NCBI GenBank assembly: GCA_944739405.2
Contig: OX123182.2
Coordinates: forward strand, 54,377,183-54,441,182
Direction: 5' to 3'
Source: Euclidia mi
Lineage: Eukaryota > Arthropoda > Insecta > Lepidoptera > Erebidae
Length of the DNA: 64,000 nt
Shown here: positions 9,846 to 20,110 of the stretch, piece by piece
How the letters are laid out: every line of letters begins with the position of its first letter
How positions within the stretch are numbered: position 1 is the first letter of the stretch
Translations under genes and position numbers: made by a program
Notes under the pieces: generated by a model
Databases searched by the model: none
The model's input: the letters and a program-made list of their open reading frames with translations, nothing else
What the model was told of the DNA's origin: nothing

Positions 9846-12075
9846 TGTAGTACCATTGTCTGACAAGATACTCTTAGGCTTGCCACGACGAGCCACAAAA
9901 CGATTGAGAGCAGACATATAGCCCTCCCTAGTCAGATCTGTAACGAGCTCAATATGCACGGCTTTCACAGCCAAGCAGACAAATATGCACAGGTATGACT
10001 TTATAAGCTAACACCTACGCCCTTTGCGGTCGGCTATCAGTACTGGCCCGGCATAGTCGACGCTACAGTTATAAAATGGATATTGCAGCAATGTTCTCGA
10101 AGACGGTAATTGACCCATTCTTGGTTGCACAGTTTGACATTTTAATCTGAAACATTTAATACATTGTTTGACTGTGACCTTCGATAAATTTCTGCCACGG
10201 AGTGGCCAGTACGTCTGTCGAATAGTCGCCAACAATAATTGAGGGCCTGCGTGTAACAACTTAAAGTGATAATTACTAAAAATAATTTTCGTAATATGAT
10301 ATTTACTACATAACAATATAGGGTGTTTGACGTTATAGTCATATGGAGAGTTATCGAGTCTCCCACCCACACGTATGAGCCCATCAGAATCTATGAATGG
10401 ACTCAATGAAAGAAGTCTGTTCTTACGAGGTAACAACTTTCCTGATTTTAACAGTTCATACTCTTTAGGAAACATTTCAACTTGAGCATGACGTAAAATA
10501 AAATTCAAGAAATCATTTAGTTTTTGAACAGAGAGTGAACCTACAGTCTTGCTATGCTTGTTCTTTAAATTATCTATATATCTACTCCAATAGGCAAGTA
10601 GTCTTTGTAATTTATTAAAATCAGAAAATTTTGTAAATAATGAATTGATGAATGATTGATTATGTGAAACTAAACTACTTAATGATAAATGAGAGGATAC
10701 AATTTCAGGTAGATCTTGTTTCATGCTTTCATTTGGAAACTCCAGCCAATCAATTTCAGCTTTAGACAAAAATTCAGGACCGGTCCACCACAAAGAACTT
10801 TCGCTGATTAAGTCAGCCTTCAGCCCACGAGCAACGAGATTTGCCGGATTGTCCTTCGACGGCACGTAACTCCACTTATGCCTTACAGTGCTTTCTTGTA
10901 TTTCGTTAACGTGATTTCGTACAAAAGGCTTCAATGAAGTCGGCGTCATCGACAACCAACCCAAAACTATGGTTGAATCACACCAAAACTGGCATCTGCT
11001 AATAGGCAAGGTAAGAGATTTCAACACACTAGAACACAGTCTTGTTCAAAGAATGGCTGCACATAATTCAAGTTTTGGAATAGTACATGGCTTTATAGGT
11101 GCTACTCGGTTTTTTGAAATTAAAAGATACACAGTCACCAATCCGTCCCTATTTGTGGATCGCACGTACACACATGTACCGTATGCCCTTTCCGACGCAT
11201 TACTGAAAATGTGTAGTTCACATGCATTTAAATTGTCACATACGGCCCATCGTGAAATTCTTAACAAATTTAGACATGGCAAAGTACTAACGAAGGACTC
11301 CCAGAGTCTTTGGACTTCATTTGGAATGCATTCATCCCAGCCACACTTCATCATCCACAGGTGCTGCATAATAAGTTTAGCCTCAACAATACAAGGACCA
11401 ACTAAACCTAACGGATCAAATATCTGACTGATCACAGATAAAATGTGACGTTTAGTGACCTGTTTTTTATCAATGTTAATAGAAAACACTAGAGAGTCCG
11501 ATGCGCATAGCCAATGAAGACCCAATGTTTTTGAAGGTACATTCTCGCCTTCAGCGAAATTTAATCTACCCGTATAACCTACTCGACCGATCATCTGAGA
11601 TAATATTTCTGGGCTACTCGTATTAGACTGCCATTTGCGCAATTGAAAATGAGCTGTGGCTAAAACAGAAGCGACCCCTTTAGCCTTTGTTACCACCTCT
11701 GGAATTGTGTCTCCACCACTAAGATAGTCATCCACGTAAATGTCGTGCGCTATCGATTCTCGCACTCTTTTATTTGAAGATGTGGACGCAAGACTTACCA
11801 AGCATTTTGTGGCCAAATAAGGAGCGCTCGCTGTGCCGTAACTCAGGGTGTTGAGACTGTATGTTTTTAAAGGCAATTTTGAATCCTTTCTAAAAATAAT
11901 TTGTTGTAAGGGTCGCTGTACTGGTGTCAAAAAATCACCCTATACATTTTCTCCACGTCTCCAGAAATGACGTACTTGTGTTGACGAAAGCGTACCAAAA
12001 TACTAAAAAGGTCATCCTTTACAGTGGGACCTACCATTTGGATGTCGTTGAGCGATGATCCAGATGTGGTTGCAG
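9846..12075 (-). pseudogene. BEL/Pao pol: RT, RNase H, integrase zinc-binding and first part of integrase core
   Basis: The order on the minus strand is Pao RT ('GSSLNDIQMVGPTVKDDLF', 'GTASAPYLATKCL', catalytic YVDD in 'IYVDDYLSGGDT'), then RNase H ('LELCAAIL', 'CQFWCDSTIVLGWL', 'YVPSKDNPANLVARG'). Next are the HHCC zinc-binding region ('IKCFRLKC'), the integrase first Asp ('CSVDYAGP') and the second Asp ('SDNGTT'). One frame runs from 11930 to 9846 with just two stops (TGA at about 11046, TAG at 10008). A frameshift at a T run near 11930 separates the RT fingers. Gag and protease are missing upstream. The frame is split at 9846 by an insertion and resumes at 8882. Confidence 0.9.
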
Positions 12076-12270
12076 CTGAGCATTGAAGTTGCCGGTATTG
12101 CCCGCTGTAGACCGGACATGGATTGTACATCTACTGTACATCGCCCGGATCAACTGTACATACTTCCCAGGCACTCCTTTCTTCTTATAGGCTCACCACA
12201 AAACCTCACGTGGTACTCGATCATATGCCTTTTCGAGATCCACAAAAACCATGTGCAAGTTTTTGTGTGC
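12065..12270 (-). pseudogene. RTE-clade reverse transcriptase fragment
   Basis: Minus-strand frame reads 'NLHMVFVDLEKAYDRVPREV', then 'YKKKGVPGKYVQLI' and 'TIHVRSTAGNTGNFN'. This is the palm region of an RTE-type LINE RT (VDLEKAYDRVPR is a typical motif A). It stops just before the expected 'GLHQGSALSP' motif, where BEL/Pao RT sequence begins on the same strand, giving an abrupt fusion of two unrelated elements. Confidence 0.75.
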
Positions 12271-12618
12271 ACGTATATCACGATATATTACTCGTAGTCA
12301 GTCTATAGTAGTCAGTAAATAAAATTACAGTAATTAAGTGGCGACGACGTACCAGACAACGCAGCAGGACGAGACCCTTCATAGGGTACACCGGCAATGG
12401 ATTCCGGGTTATTCAAGATCGGTCAGTGTAGGGAGTAAGTTTATTTCATAGAACTTTCAGGACTGCAGTGGACGTCTCTAGGCTGAGATGAATTGGATGA
12501 ATGAAAAATCAACCTTTGGAAAAGTTCATGATTCATGAACATTACTTCCATATTTACTATTAGTATATGCAAATAAATTTGTAGCTTTACATCTAACTTA
12601 TAGTGGAGTCGGTCGTCT
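12271..12618. other. No recognisable feature
   Basis: Short stretch between the RTE fragment and the truncated LINE RT. I see no motif here. Confidence 0.4.
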
Positions 12619-13640
12619 AGTTATGCAAGAGTGTTATTGACGGTATCAAAGTTACTTAAATTACGATCAACTTTAAAAATTAGTGACGTGTCGTCGGCAA
12701 ACAAAACAATATCACATAAATTTTGTACAAAGAACGGCAAATCATTAATATATATTAAAAAAAGAAATGGACCAAGAATAGAGCCCTGTGGAACGCCCAT
12801 TCCTACTGGCAAACCTAGAGACCTACTCCCATTAACATCTACATACTGAATTCTATAACTAAGGTAGCTGGCAACAAGATTGAGTGCGGTATCTCTAATA
12901 CCATAAAGTTTTAATTTAAGTAAAAGTGTATTATGTTCCACACAGTCTAAGGCCTTTGATAGGTCACAAAAAACACCAATGGCATCTTTCGAGTTTTCCC
13001 AAGCATAAAAAATATGCTTTAACAAAGTTACACCGGCATCAACGGTGGAGCGACCCTTAGTATAGCCATACTGTTCACTGTGAAATAAATTATTTGTGTG
13101 AAAGTGGCTCTCTAGTTGATGCAAAATAATCTTTTCAAAAATTTTACTTATAGCATGCAATATAGAAATTGGCCGAAAATTACTAGGGTCGCTCTTTGAT
13201 CCCTTTTTGAATAATGGTATTACTTTACTGTGTTTCATTAGATCAGGAAATACTCCTGTATCTACGCATCTGTTGAATATTGCAGCTAAATATGGAGCTA
13301 AGCTAGAAATAATTTGTCGCACAAGTTTAACAGAAATGCCCCATAAGTCAATAGATTTTTTATTATTGAGCGTCTTGAATACCTTCAGTTTGTCATTGGT
13401 GTCAATATATTTAAAATTAAAAAGCACATCACACTCATTCACATTGCCCCTAACCAACATTTCTGCTTTGCCTGGACATGAATCTAGACAGCTGGTTGTG
13501 TTCACTGCTATATTTATGAAGAAATTGTTAAATGTCTGAGCAACATCAGTTTTCCTAGTAATAATTTCACCATTAAATTTTAATTCATAATTGTTATCTA
13601 CCAATTTAGCTCGACCAGTCTCATTGTAAATAATGCTTCA
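12619..13640 (-). pseudogene. LINE ORF2 reverse transcriptase domain (CR1/jockey-like), 3'-truncated
   Basis: Continuous minus-strand frame with RT motifs in order: 'KVIPLFKKGSKSDPSNFRPI', 'GVFCDLSKALDCVEH' (motif A), 'GVPQGSILGPFLFLIYINDL' (motif B) and 'VLFADDTSLIF' (catalytic FADD). The frame stops at 'NTLA' near 12621, so the thumb and C-terminal region are gone. The linker to the endonuclease around 13640 contains stop codons where tryptophan would be expected. Same element as the endonuclease and ORF1 immediately upstream on this strand (13641-15270). Confidence 0.9.
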
Positions 13641-14600
13641 AGTAGTTTTAATTTAGTTCTTGGATTCTTTGATTGCTTAAATATAAGGATTTGGCTGAAG
13701 CACATGTCCTCTTAAAAACCTTTGAATAATTTCTAACATATTGAATAAATTCAGGATTCAAATTGTATTTCTTCATACTATATAGATCATACAACCTAGC
13801 TCTACTTTTGTATATACATACTGTTGCCCAGTCACAAAAATTTACTTTAATGCTCCTTGCAAACGTCTTCAGTTTAAATATTTTATTGTACTCATCATTA
13901 ACAATTTTAAATAAGCATTTATATAATTCATCAGGATCATCAACGGTTAAGTCAATACTGGCGATCTTGGCAGTAACATTATTACTAAAGTGTTTGAGGC
14001 GAGTAGAGGTTATTGACCTACATGTAATTTCTTGTACTTTGGGGGTTGTATTAGTTGGAATTACAACCTTTTGCCCGCAGTGATCCGATGTCAAGTCAGT
14101 TAAAACAGCCTTACTGAAATAAAGACAATTGCAAAAAACATTATCTAAGCATGTAGACGAATGTGAGGTTATTCTGGTTGGTTCAGAGAACAAAACGTTT
14201 AAATTAAATGACCTAAATAAGCTAACTAACCTAGTACAAATTGGTGATTTTTCTAACAAATAGACATTTAAATCGCCACATACGATAATAGACTTCCTAC
14301 TATAAATTACGTGTTTTAAGACATCCTGTATAATGCTTTCAAACTGAGTAAAGTCGCTTTGTGGTGGTCGATACACACACACTATAATATGTTCTTCAAG
14401 CTCAACACAAGAAATCTCAGCAGTGCGCTCGATAGAAAGGTTAGCTATATCCTTACGTTCTTTCCTTTTTTTTGCATTTCAAACTATTACATACATATAT
14501 TAGAGAGCCACCACGAATAGCCTTCTTTCTTACGAATGCACTTATAACTGAGTAATGTTGATTGTTAAATATTAATTGGTCACCTCGCAACCAATGTTCC
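13641..14600 (-). pseudogene. LINE ORF2 APE-type endonuclease, copy A
   Basis: The main frame (14382-13648) carries 'CVYRPPQSDFTQFES', 'IIVCGDLNVYL' (GD.N catalytic motif), 'SSTCLDNVF' and 'LTSDHCGQKVVI' (SDH catalytic motif). The N-terminal portion (14600-14467: 'TEHWLRGDQL', 'RKKAIRGGSL') is in a different frame. A 10-base stretch near 14467-14480 (T-rich, 'CCTTTTTTTT'), absent from copy B, causes the frameshift. It joins the RT at 12619-13640 through a broken linker. Confidence 0.85.
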
Positions 14601-14727
14601 GTAATACATAAGATATCCATCTTATGTTTATTTAAAAATAAATCTATTTCTGATTCTTTGCCAGATAGGCCTTGTATGTTTTGATGAACTAAGTTTAAAA
14701 CACATGAATGCCTATCTGTTGTCTCAT

Positions 14728-15270
14728 CTAATAGTTTAAACTAATAGATGTGTCAATACTACTATTGGTATAACTATTATCTACCAAATTCCTAAGTACT
14801 CTAATAGTACTCCTATCAGTATATAAATTAAATGCTAATAATTTAGCAAGTTGTCGCCTATGTACATAAGAAAGATACATAGTATCTTTTGTTAAAAAGA
14901 AATTACTAATAAAAATATTAGTGTCAAAAAATAAAATACTGTCACTATGCCATGTCCTATTGTACAATAATAAATTTAATTTGCCTATCTGCCTGTTTTG
15001 GTCATCTGTGAGAGCATATGAATAAGGCAGTGCACAAATAATAAAGCTACATCCTATTTTTGTGCTAACATCTATCATTAAGTCTGTTAATTCTATGAGA
15101 CTGTTTTTGGAGACTAATGAGCTGTCACCATACAATATGATGACATTAGTTTGTGCATTCAAGTCGGCATTCTTAATCTTATCAACTAGGGTACAAGACT
15201 GAGCTCCAGGTGAACAAAAGTTCTGTACCGGTCGCTCAGTGTAATGATCAATTAAGCTCCCTAAACCCAC
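14728..15270 (-). CDS. LINE ORF1, SGNH/esterase-like, copy A
   Basis: 180-residue frame on the minus strand directly upstream of the endonuclease frame. It carries 'NVIILYGDSSLVSKNSLIEL', 'GCSFIICALPYSYALTDDQN' and 'YVHRRQLAKLLAFNL'. The last segment resembles the catalytic-His region of SGNH hydrolases (H..R....LA). CR1-type LINEs often carry such an esterase in ORF1. The nucleophile Ser block is not obvious, so this may be only the C-terminal half of ORF1. Identical except one residue to copy B at 16350-16892. Confidence 0.6.
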   Translation of the reverse strand: MGLGSLIDHYTERPVQNFCSPGAQSCTLVDKIKNADLNAQTNVIILYGDSSLVSKNSLIELTDLMIDVSTKIGCSFIICALPYSYALTDDQNRQIGKLNLLLYNRTWHSDSILFFDTNIFISNFFLTKDTMYLSYVHRRQLAKLLAFNLYTDRSTIRVLRNLVDNSYTNSSIDTSISLNY

Positions 15271-15600
15271 TCCCAGTTGGTCTGAAAAATTATTACATTC
15301 TTACTGTCAGTCTTTACTGGATCCAGTTTGTTTTGTGTATTATACTGACATCCATTTAAGCACAGCTTATTGTGTATGAACTGCAAAGATAAATTGCTAT
15401 TTTTTGTGTGCTATATAGACAGGTAGACAAGTAGACCACGATAATGCAAATGTTTGCCAAAAAGGATGTTTAAGTTTTCAGAGATAAGGCATACTCAACA
15501 AAAATAAACAAAACTAAGGCATAATCAAAATGTCTGTTGTCCTTGGCAATTGAAAATAAATGGAGTAATCGAATAATAGGAAATAAAAATAAGAAAGTAT

Positions 15601-15787
15601 CTGTATTTATAAAATCCTTGCGTTACTGACTGACTGACAGACACGCTACAGCCGAAACTACTGGGCGCACGTAGGTGAAATATGGTATGTATGGTGTGTA
15701 AGAAGGGATTTCCCGAAATTTCCACGGGATCAGGAAGAATTATTAAATTACAAATAACGTGCGGGCGAAGCTGCGCGCTTCTTCTAG
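15601..15787 (+). mobile_element. 'GACTGACTGAC' Helitron-like element, copy 3
   Basis: Reads 'TTTATAAAATCCTTGCGTTA', then 'CTGACTGACTGACAGACACG', and ends 'GCGCTTCTTCTAG' before T. It lies upstream of ORF1 in the LINE and is part of the tandemly duplicated unit. Confidence 0.65.
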
Positions 15788-15795
15788 TGTACTTA

Positions 15796-16345
15796 TTAAA
15801 ATTCAATCACATTATTGTTAACAATTGTTAACAAATTAAATGACCTAAATAAGCTAACTAACCTAGTACAAATTGGTGATTTTTCTAACAAATAGACATT
15901 AAAATCGCCACATACGATAATAGACTTCCTACTATAAATTACGTGTTTTAAGACATCCTGTATAATGCTTTCAAACTGAGTAAAGTCGCTTTGTGGTGGT
16001 CGATACACACACACTATAATATGTTCTTCAAGCTCAACACAAAAAATCTCAGCAGTGCGCTCGATAGAAAGGTTAGCTATATCCTTACGTTCTTTACATT
16101 TCAAACTATTACATACATATATTAGAGAGCCACCACGAATAGCCTTCTTTCTTACGAATGCACTTATAACTGAGTAATGTTGATTGTTAAATATTAATTG
16201 GTCACCTCGCAACCAATGTTCCGTAATACATAAGATATCCATCTTATGTTTATTTAAAAATAAATCTATTTCTGATTCTTTGCCAGATAGGCCTTGTATG
16301 TTTTGATGAACTAAGTTTAAAACACATGAATGCCTATCTGTTGTC
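15796..16345 (-). pseudogene. LINE ORF2 endonuclease N-terminal part, copy B (truncated by duplication)
   Basis: The frame begins upstream with 'LVHQNIQGLSGKESEIDLF', then 'MDILCITEHWLRGDQL', 'CVYRPPQSDFTQFES' and 'IIVCGDFNVYL'. It then breaks at 'RSFN|LLTIVNNNV', where the duplication junction is crossed near 15830. Unlike copy A it has no frameshift in its N-terminal half. It lacks the rest of the endonuclease and the RT. Confidence 0.85.
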
Positions 16346-16349
16346 TCAT

Positions 16350-16892
16350 CTAATAGTTTAAACTAATAGATGTGTCAATACTACTATTGGTATAACTATT
16401 ATCTACCAAATTCCTAAGTACTCTAGTAGTACTCCTATCAGTATATAAATTAAATGCTAATAATTTAGCAAGTTGTCGCCTATGTACATAAGAAAGATAC
16501 ATAGTATCTTTTGTTAAAAAGAAATTACTAATAAAAATATTAGTGTCAAAAAATAAAATACTGTCACTATGCCATGTCCTATTGTACAATAATAAATTTA
16601 ATTTGCCTATCTGCCTGTTTTGGTCATCTGTGAGAGCATATGAATAAGGCAGTGCACAAATAATAAAGCTACATCCTATTTTTGTGCTAACATCTATCAT
16701 TAAGTCTGTTAATTCTATGAGACTGTTTTTGGAGACTAATGAGCTGTCACCATACAATATGATGACATTAGTTTGTGCATTCAAGTCGGCATTCTTAATC
16801 TTATCAACTAGGGTACAAGACTGAGCTCCAGGTGAACAAAAGTTCTGTACTGGTCGCTCAGTGTAATGATCAATTAAGCTCCCTAAACCCAC
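16350..16892 (-). CDS. LINE ORF1, SGNH/esterase-like, copy B
   Basis: 180 residues, the same as copy A except Thr for Ile in 'STTRVLRN'. The C-terminal HRRQLAKLL segment is preserved. It is followed on the minus strand by the start of the endonuclease frame within about 30 bases, the compact ORF1-ORF2 spacing expected of a LINE. Confidence 0.6.
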   Translation of the reverse strand: MGLGSLIDHYTERPVQNFCSPGAQSCTLVDKIKNADLNAQTNVIILYGDSSLVSKNSLIELTDLMIDVSTKIGCSFIICALPYSYALTDDQNRQIGKLNLLLYNRTWHSDSILFFDTNIFISNFFLTKDTMYLSYVHRRQLAKLLAFNLYTDRSTTRVLRNLVDNSYTNSSIDTSISLNY

Positions 16893-17222
16893 ACCCAGTT
16901 GGTCTGAAAAATTATTACATTCTTACTGTCAGTCTTTACTGGATCCAGTTTGTTTTGTGCATTATACTGACATCCATTTAAGCACAGCTTATTGTGTATG
17001 AACTGCAAAGATAAATTGCTATTTTTTGTGTGCTATCTAGACAGGTAGACAAGTAGACCACGATAATGCAAATGTTTGCCAAAAAGGAAGTTTAAGTTTT
17101 CAGAGATAAGGCATACTCAACAAAAATAAACAAAACTAAGGCATAATCAAAATGTCTGTTGTCCTTGGCAATTGAAAATAAATGGAGTAATCGAATAATA
17201 GGAAATAAAAATAAGAAAGTAT

Positions 17223-17409
17223 CTGTATTTATAAAATCCTTGCGTTACTGACTGACTGACAGACACGCTACAGCCGAAACTACTGGGCGCACGTAGGTGA
17301 AATATGGTATGTATGGTGTGTAAGAAGGGATTTCCCGAAATTTCCACGGGATCAGGAAGAATTATTAAATTACAAATAACGTGCGGGCGAAGCTGCGCGC
17401 TTCTTCTAG
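17223..17409 (+). mobile_element. 'GACTGACTGAC' Helitron-like element, copy 4
   Basis: Duplicate of the copy at 15601-15787, carried along inside the tandem unit (offset 1622). Ends 'CTTCTTCTAG' before T. Confidence 0.65.
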
Positions 17410-17451
17410 TGTACTTATAAAAATTCAATCACATTATTGTTAACAATTGTT

Positions 17452-18460
17452 CTGTGAAAAAAATTTAACTACAGCTTCTGGCGAAAGTTAATAGGCACAA
17501 ACTTTGGTAATACAGACGCAATCTTACTTGTAATCTGCTTAGAAATCGCAATTCCATTCGGAGGCTTTAGTAAATATTAGGGTATGAGGCGGAACGTTCT
17601 GATGCTATATCGTAAGAGAGCGTTCATATGATACAAGTTCAACGTGCGTGCATCGCGCTCGCGACACGCCCCGTATTTGCTCTTAATTGGTTGGCGTATC
17701 TCGCGTCTTAAAATTATTCACAATTTGTACTAGAAAGCGTCACGTCCATCACATAGGAGTAATGCAAGGCCTTTGTTCGGAGGAACATTCTGTAATTGAT
17801 AAGAGTATGCTTTAAAACAGAATCAAAACTGTACCATTACAAAGTTTGCCGACTTCAATCAAGAATATTACAGCTGTAGCTATGAAGATCCGAAATGAGT
17901 ATTCCTGAAAATCAAACCTGTCAAATATTCAAGAAATAGACTAAAATTTTCACAATTACCATTACATTCTCAGGTTTATTATGAAGCATCGGTTGATACG
18001 TGTTACGCGTTTTCGCGCCGCAACTAAATCGCGCCCATGTGATCGCATCTTAATAATGTTCCCGACGATCTCACGTGTTGGATACAAGTGGAGACTCTTA
18101 TTGGACGACATTGTAAGAGCGACGGAAACTCGTAATCGGCTTCAACATAATGAAACTGCTGGTTGCAACTATTACCCACTTCAAGTGTGGTGCAAGGGAG
18201 AGGCGGGCTTCAACTGTGAATTTTATGTCTTCGAACCGCAAGACTGTTATGTACTCAAAAAAAAAGGTAATATTCAGCCAATTCTGTTTAAACATTGAAT
18301 CACAAGGCGAAAGTTTTGGGTGTTTCTATCCTCAACGAATATAACTAATAGCATTGGTCAATGGTCGTGAATTCGTGACTTATTTTGCCAGTTAATAACA
18401 ACTGATTGTATGCAAAGTGATCCGTATGCGATGCATTTATGTTATCATCCACTTTTTTTA
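17452..18460. other. No recognisable feature
   Basis: About 1 kb with short open frames but no motif, terminal repeat or splice-framed exon that I can support. Confidence 0.4.
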
Positions 18461-18600
18461 TCACGCACCCCTGAAGGGTTAGGCAGACATGTAATATTAC
18501 ACCCAAATTTCGCCATGTTATGCATTTGTAGGTCTCACGTAATCAACCTATTGACGTTACCGGGCACTTTACCAGACTCCGTGCTGCTACAGAGAATTCG
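18461..18600 (-). mobile_element. tRNA-derived SINE, copy 3 (5'-truncated)
   Basis: Reverse-strand match to the 3' half of the SINE: 'TCACGCACCCCTGAAGG' and 'CTCACGTAAT', ending near 'CAGACTCCGTGCTGCTAC'. The tRNA-like head is missing. Confidence 0.7.
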
Positions 18601-18950
18601 AAAAAACCTCTATTATGCTCTTGTACTTAATAATATGCTACGGAACCATCAAAGCAGAGTATGATAAATAAAATATTTAACAAATAAACGTTATTAGAGC
18701 AAATAAGTGGGTCCTAATGTTTTTTTTTATATTTTAATGTCTTTAGTAGTTATTCATAAAAGTAGACTAAGTAGAAATTAAATGTAAGCAGAAAGCGCCC
18801 TGCGCTTGAGTATCTTAACTGAAGTTGTATTCAAACATTTCATTTTATGTTTAAAAAATCATAGAAATATAGTATTGCCTTTAGATATATTTTAATTATG
18901 CTAATGAGAAGCAGCGAATTCATTACACGTCAATAATTGTTACGTAAAAG
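18601..18950. other. No recognisable feature
   Basis: AT-rich sequence without any identifiable element. Confidence 0.4.
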
Positions 18951-19135
18951 CAATGGTTGAAGATAATTATCCGGGACGAAGAAAGACATCCTGGCTCCGC
19001 AACATCAGGGAGTGGACGGGGATCACGAGCGCTACCGAGCTGTTCCACCTCGCTAAAAACAAGGAGAAGTAAACGGAGCTAACGGCCAACCTCCACTAGT
19101 TGGAGAGGCACTGAAAGAAGAAGAAGAATCCGGGA
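18951..19135 (+). pseudogene. RTE-like LINE 3' end (last codons, 3' UTR, GAA-rich tail)
   Basis: Plus-strand frame reads 'GRRKTSWLRNIREWTGITSA' then 'TELFHLAKNKEK' and stop. This is the C-terminal signature of lepidopteran RTE-type LINEs. A short UTR ('GGCCAACCTCCACTAGTTGG') and a GAAGAAGAAGAA tail (about 19119-19130) follow. Strongly 5'-truncated. Confidence 0.65.
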
Positions 19136-19277
19136 CACATCCGTTGTAGAGTTCCACAAGTTTACATATTTCTCGCGATGAGTTTGCTTGGTCTAAGTAC
19201 AACTTCTCGATTTTTTGGGTTGCATCAAATATATAAAAGAGTCTAGTTTTAAATATATAATAGAATAACACAGATAT

Positions 19278-19420
19278 TGTTTTTATTTATTTATATTTTA
19301 TTACATTTTACAACACAAACAACGAACACAAAGACATTGAATAACAAGGAATAACATAACAGGAAGACATGGAGTAACAATTTCAGGATCACAAAAAGTG
19401 TTCCCTCGTATGTGTATCAA
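19278..19420 (-). repeat. Probable LINE 3' tail
   Basis: On the minus strand the sequence ends 'TTGTGTTGTAAAATGTAATA', then AAATATAAATAAATAAA. This is the tail style seen at 9335. Only the untranslated end appears to be present. Confidence 0.35.
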
Positions 19421-19919
19421 ACTCACAACTTTCGGTAAGGTAAACGCCGAGGTGGACGCTTAAAAGACTAAACCATACTGGATCTATAGACATGGAAGCA
19501 CCTATGCATATACATATATATCATAATATCCATATGATAAGCCCGAGTTGAGTAAAAGTTAACAGAGTCAGGAATATTGACTTTGAGTCTAATGGGGTTT
19601 GAAGCTAAATTCTATTGTTTACAGGCAGATTCTACCGAACTTCACATGAGAATTGTTTGACTATTAATTTAGTATTTACCTTTCCCTTTTGTTCGAAGAC
19701 CAAGTTCTATAGCGAACTTTTTGCATTTAAATCGTAATGGACAATTTTGAAGTGTGGTGTAGTATTTTTTATTTACTTAACGTTTTCAATTTCGAATTCA
19801 ACAGAGCTTAGTGGAGATACCACCAGACTGCCATGCAGAGGGTATCGAGTTCACCCACGGGGCGCGGAACTAAACTAACTTTCGAAGTTATGTGTACCAA
19901 TTAATCTGTAAACTATTGC

Positions 19920-20110
19920 TTGCTCCAGACCTCGTAAAACAGGCTATAATCCATCGGTTCCGGCTTTTTCGAAGATCTTTGATAATCCTTATTTACAGTT
20001 ACTACCCTTGAATATACTGAAACTGGTCCAAGACATCGCTGATCGGTATAGCTTTTTGGGTTGCGCAAATCAGACGGCAGTCGTTCTGTAGAAAAGGTAC
20101 ATGAATCTAA
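19920..20110 (+). repeat. Interspersed repeat family X, copy 1
   Basis: Shares with 47340-47575 the succession 'GAAGATCTTTGA', 'GTTACTACCCT', 'GGTTGCG', 'TCAGACGGCAGTC', 'TTCTGTAGAAAAG'. Other copies are at 46742-46830 (3' end only) and 63832-64000 (minus). It is non-coding, and the family ends in an (ATG)n-type tail in other copies. Confidence 0.5.

Larger units (their letters stand above)
14200..15830. repeat. Tandem duplication, unit A (~1.63 kb)
   Basis: Holds the endonuclease N-terminal half, ORF1 and a Helitron-like repeat. The unit at 15831-17451 repeats it nearly base for base: offset 1632 at the left, 1622 after the 10-base indel near 14467. The junction at about 15830 joins 'GTTAACAATTGTT' to the interior endonuclease sequence 'AAATTAAATGACCTAAAT'. 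The two ORF1 copies differ by one residue (STIRV versus STTRV), so the duplication is young. Confidence 0.85.
15831..17451. repeat. Tandem duplication, unit B (~1.62 kb)
   Basis: Second unit of the duplication. It ends with 'ATTATTGTTAACAATTGTT' and then runs into unrelated sequence at 17452. The right edge of the LINE 5' region lies here. It contains ORF1 copy B and Helitron-like copy 4. Confidence 0.85.

Noticed and set aside
15525..15806. 93-codon frame, duplicated at 17147-17428
   Set aside because: Crosses a non-coding Helitron-like repeat and is doubled only because of the tandem duplication.
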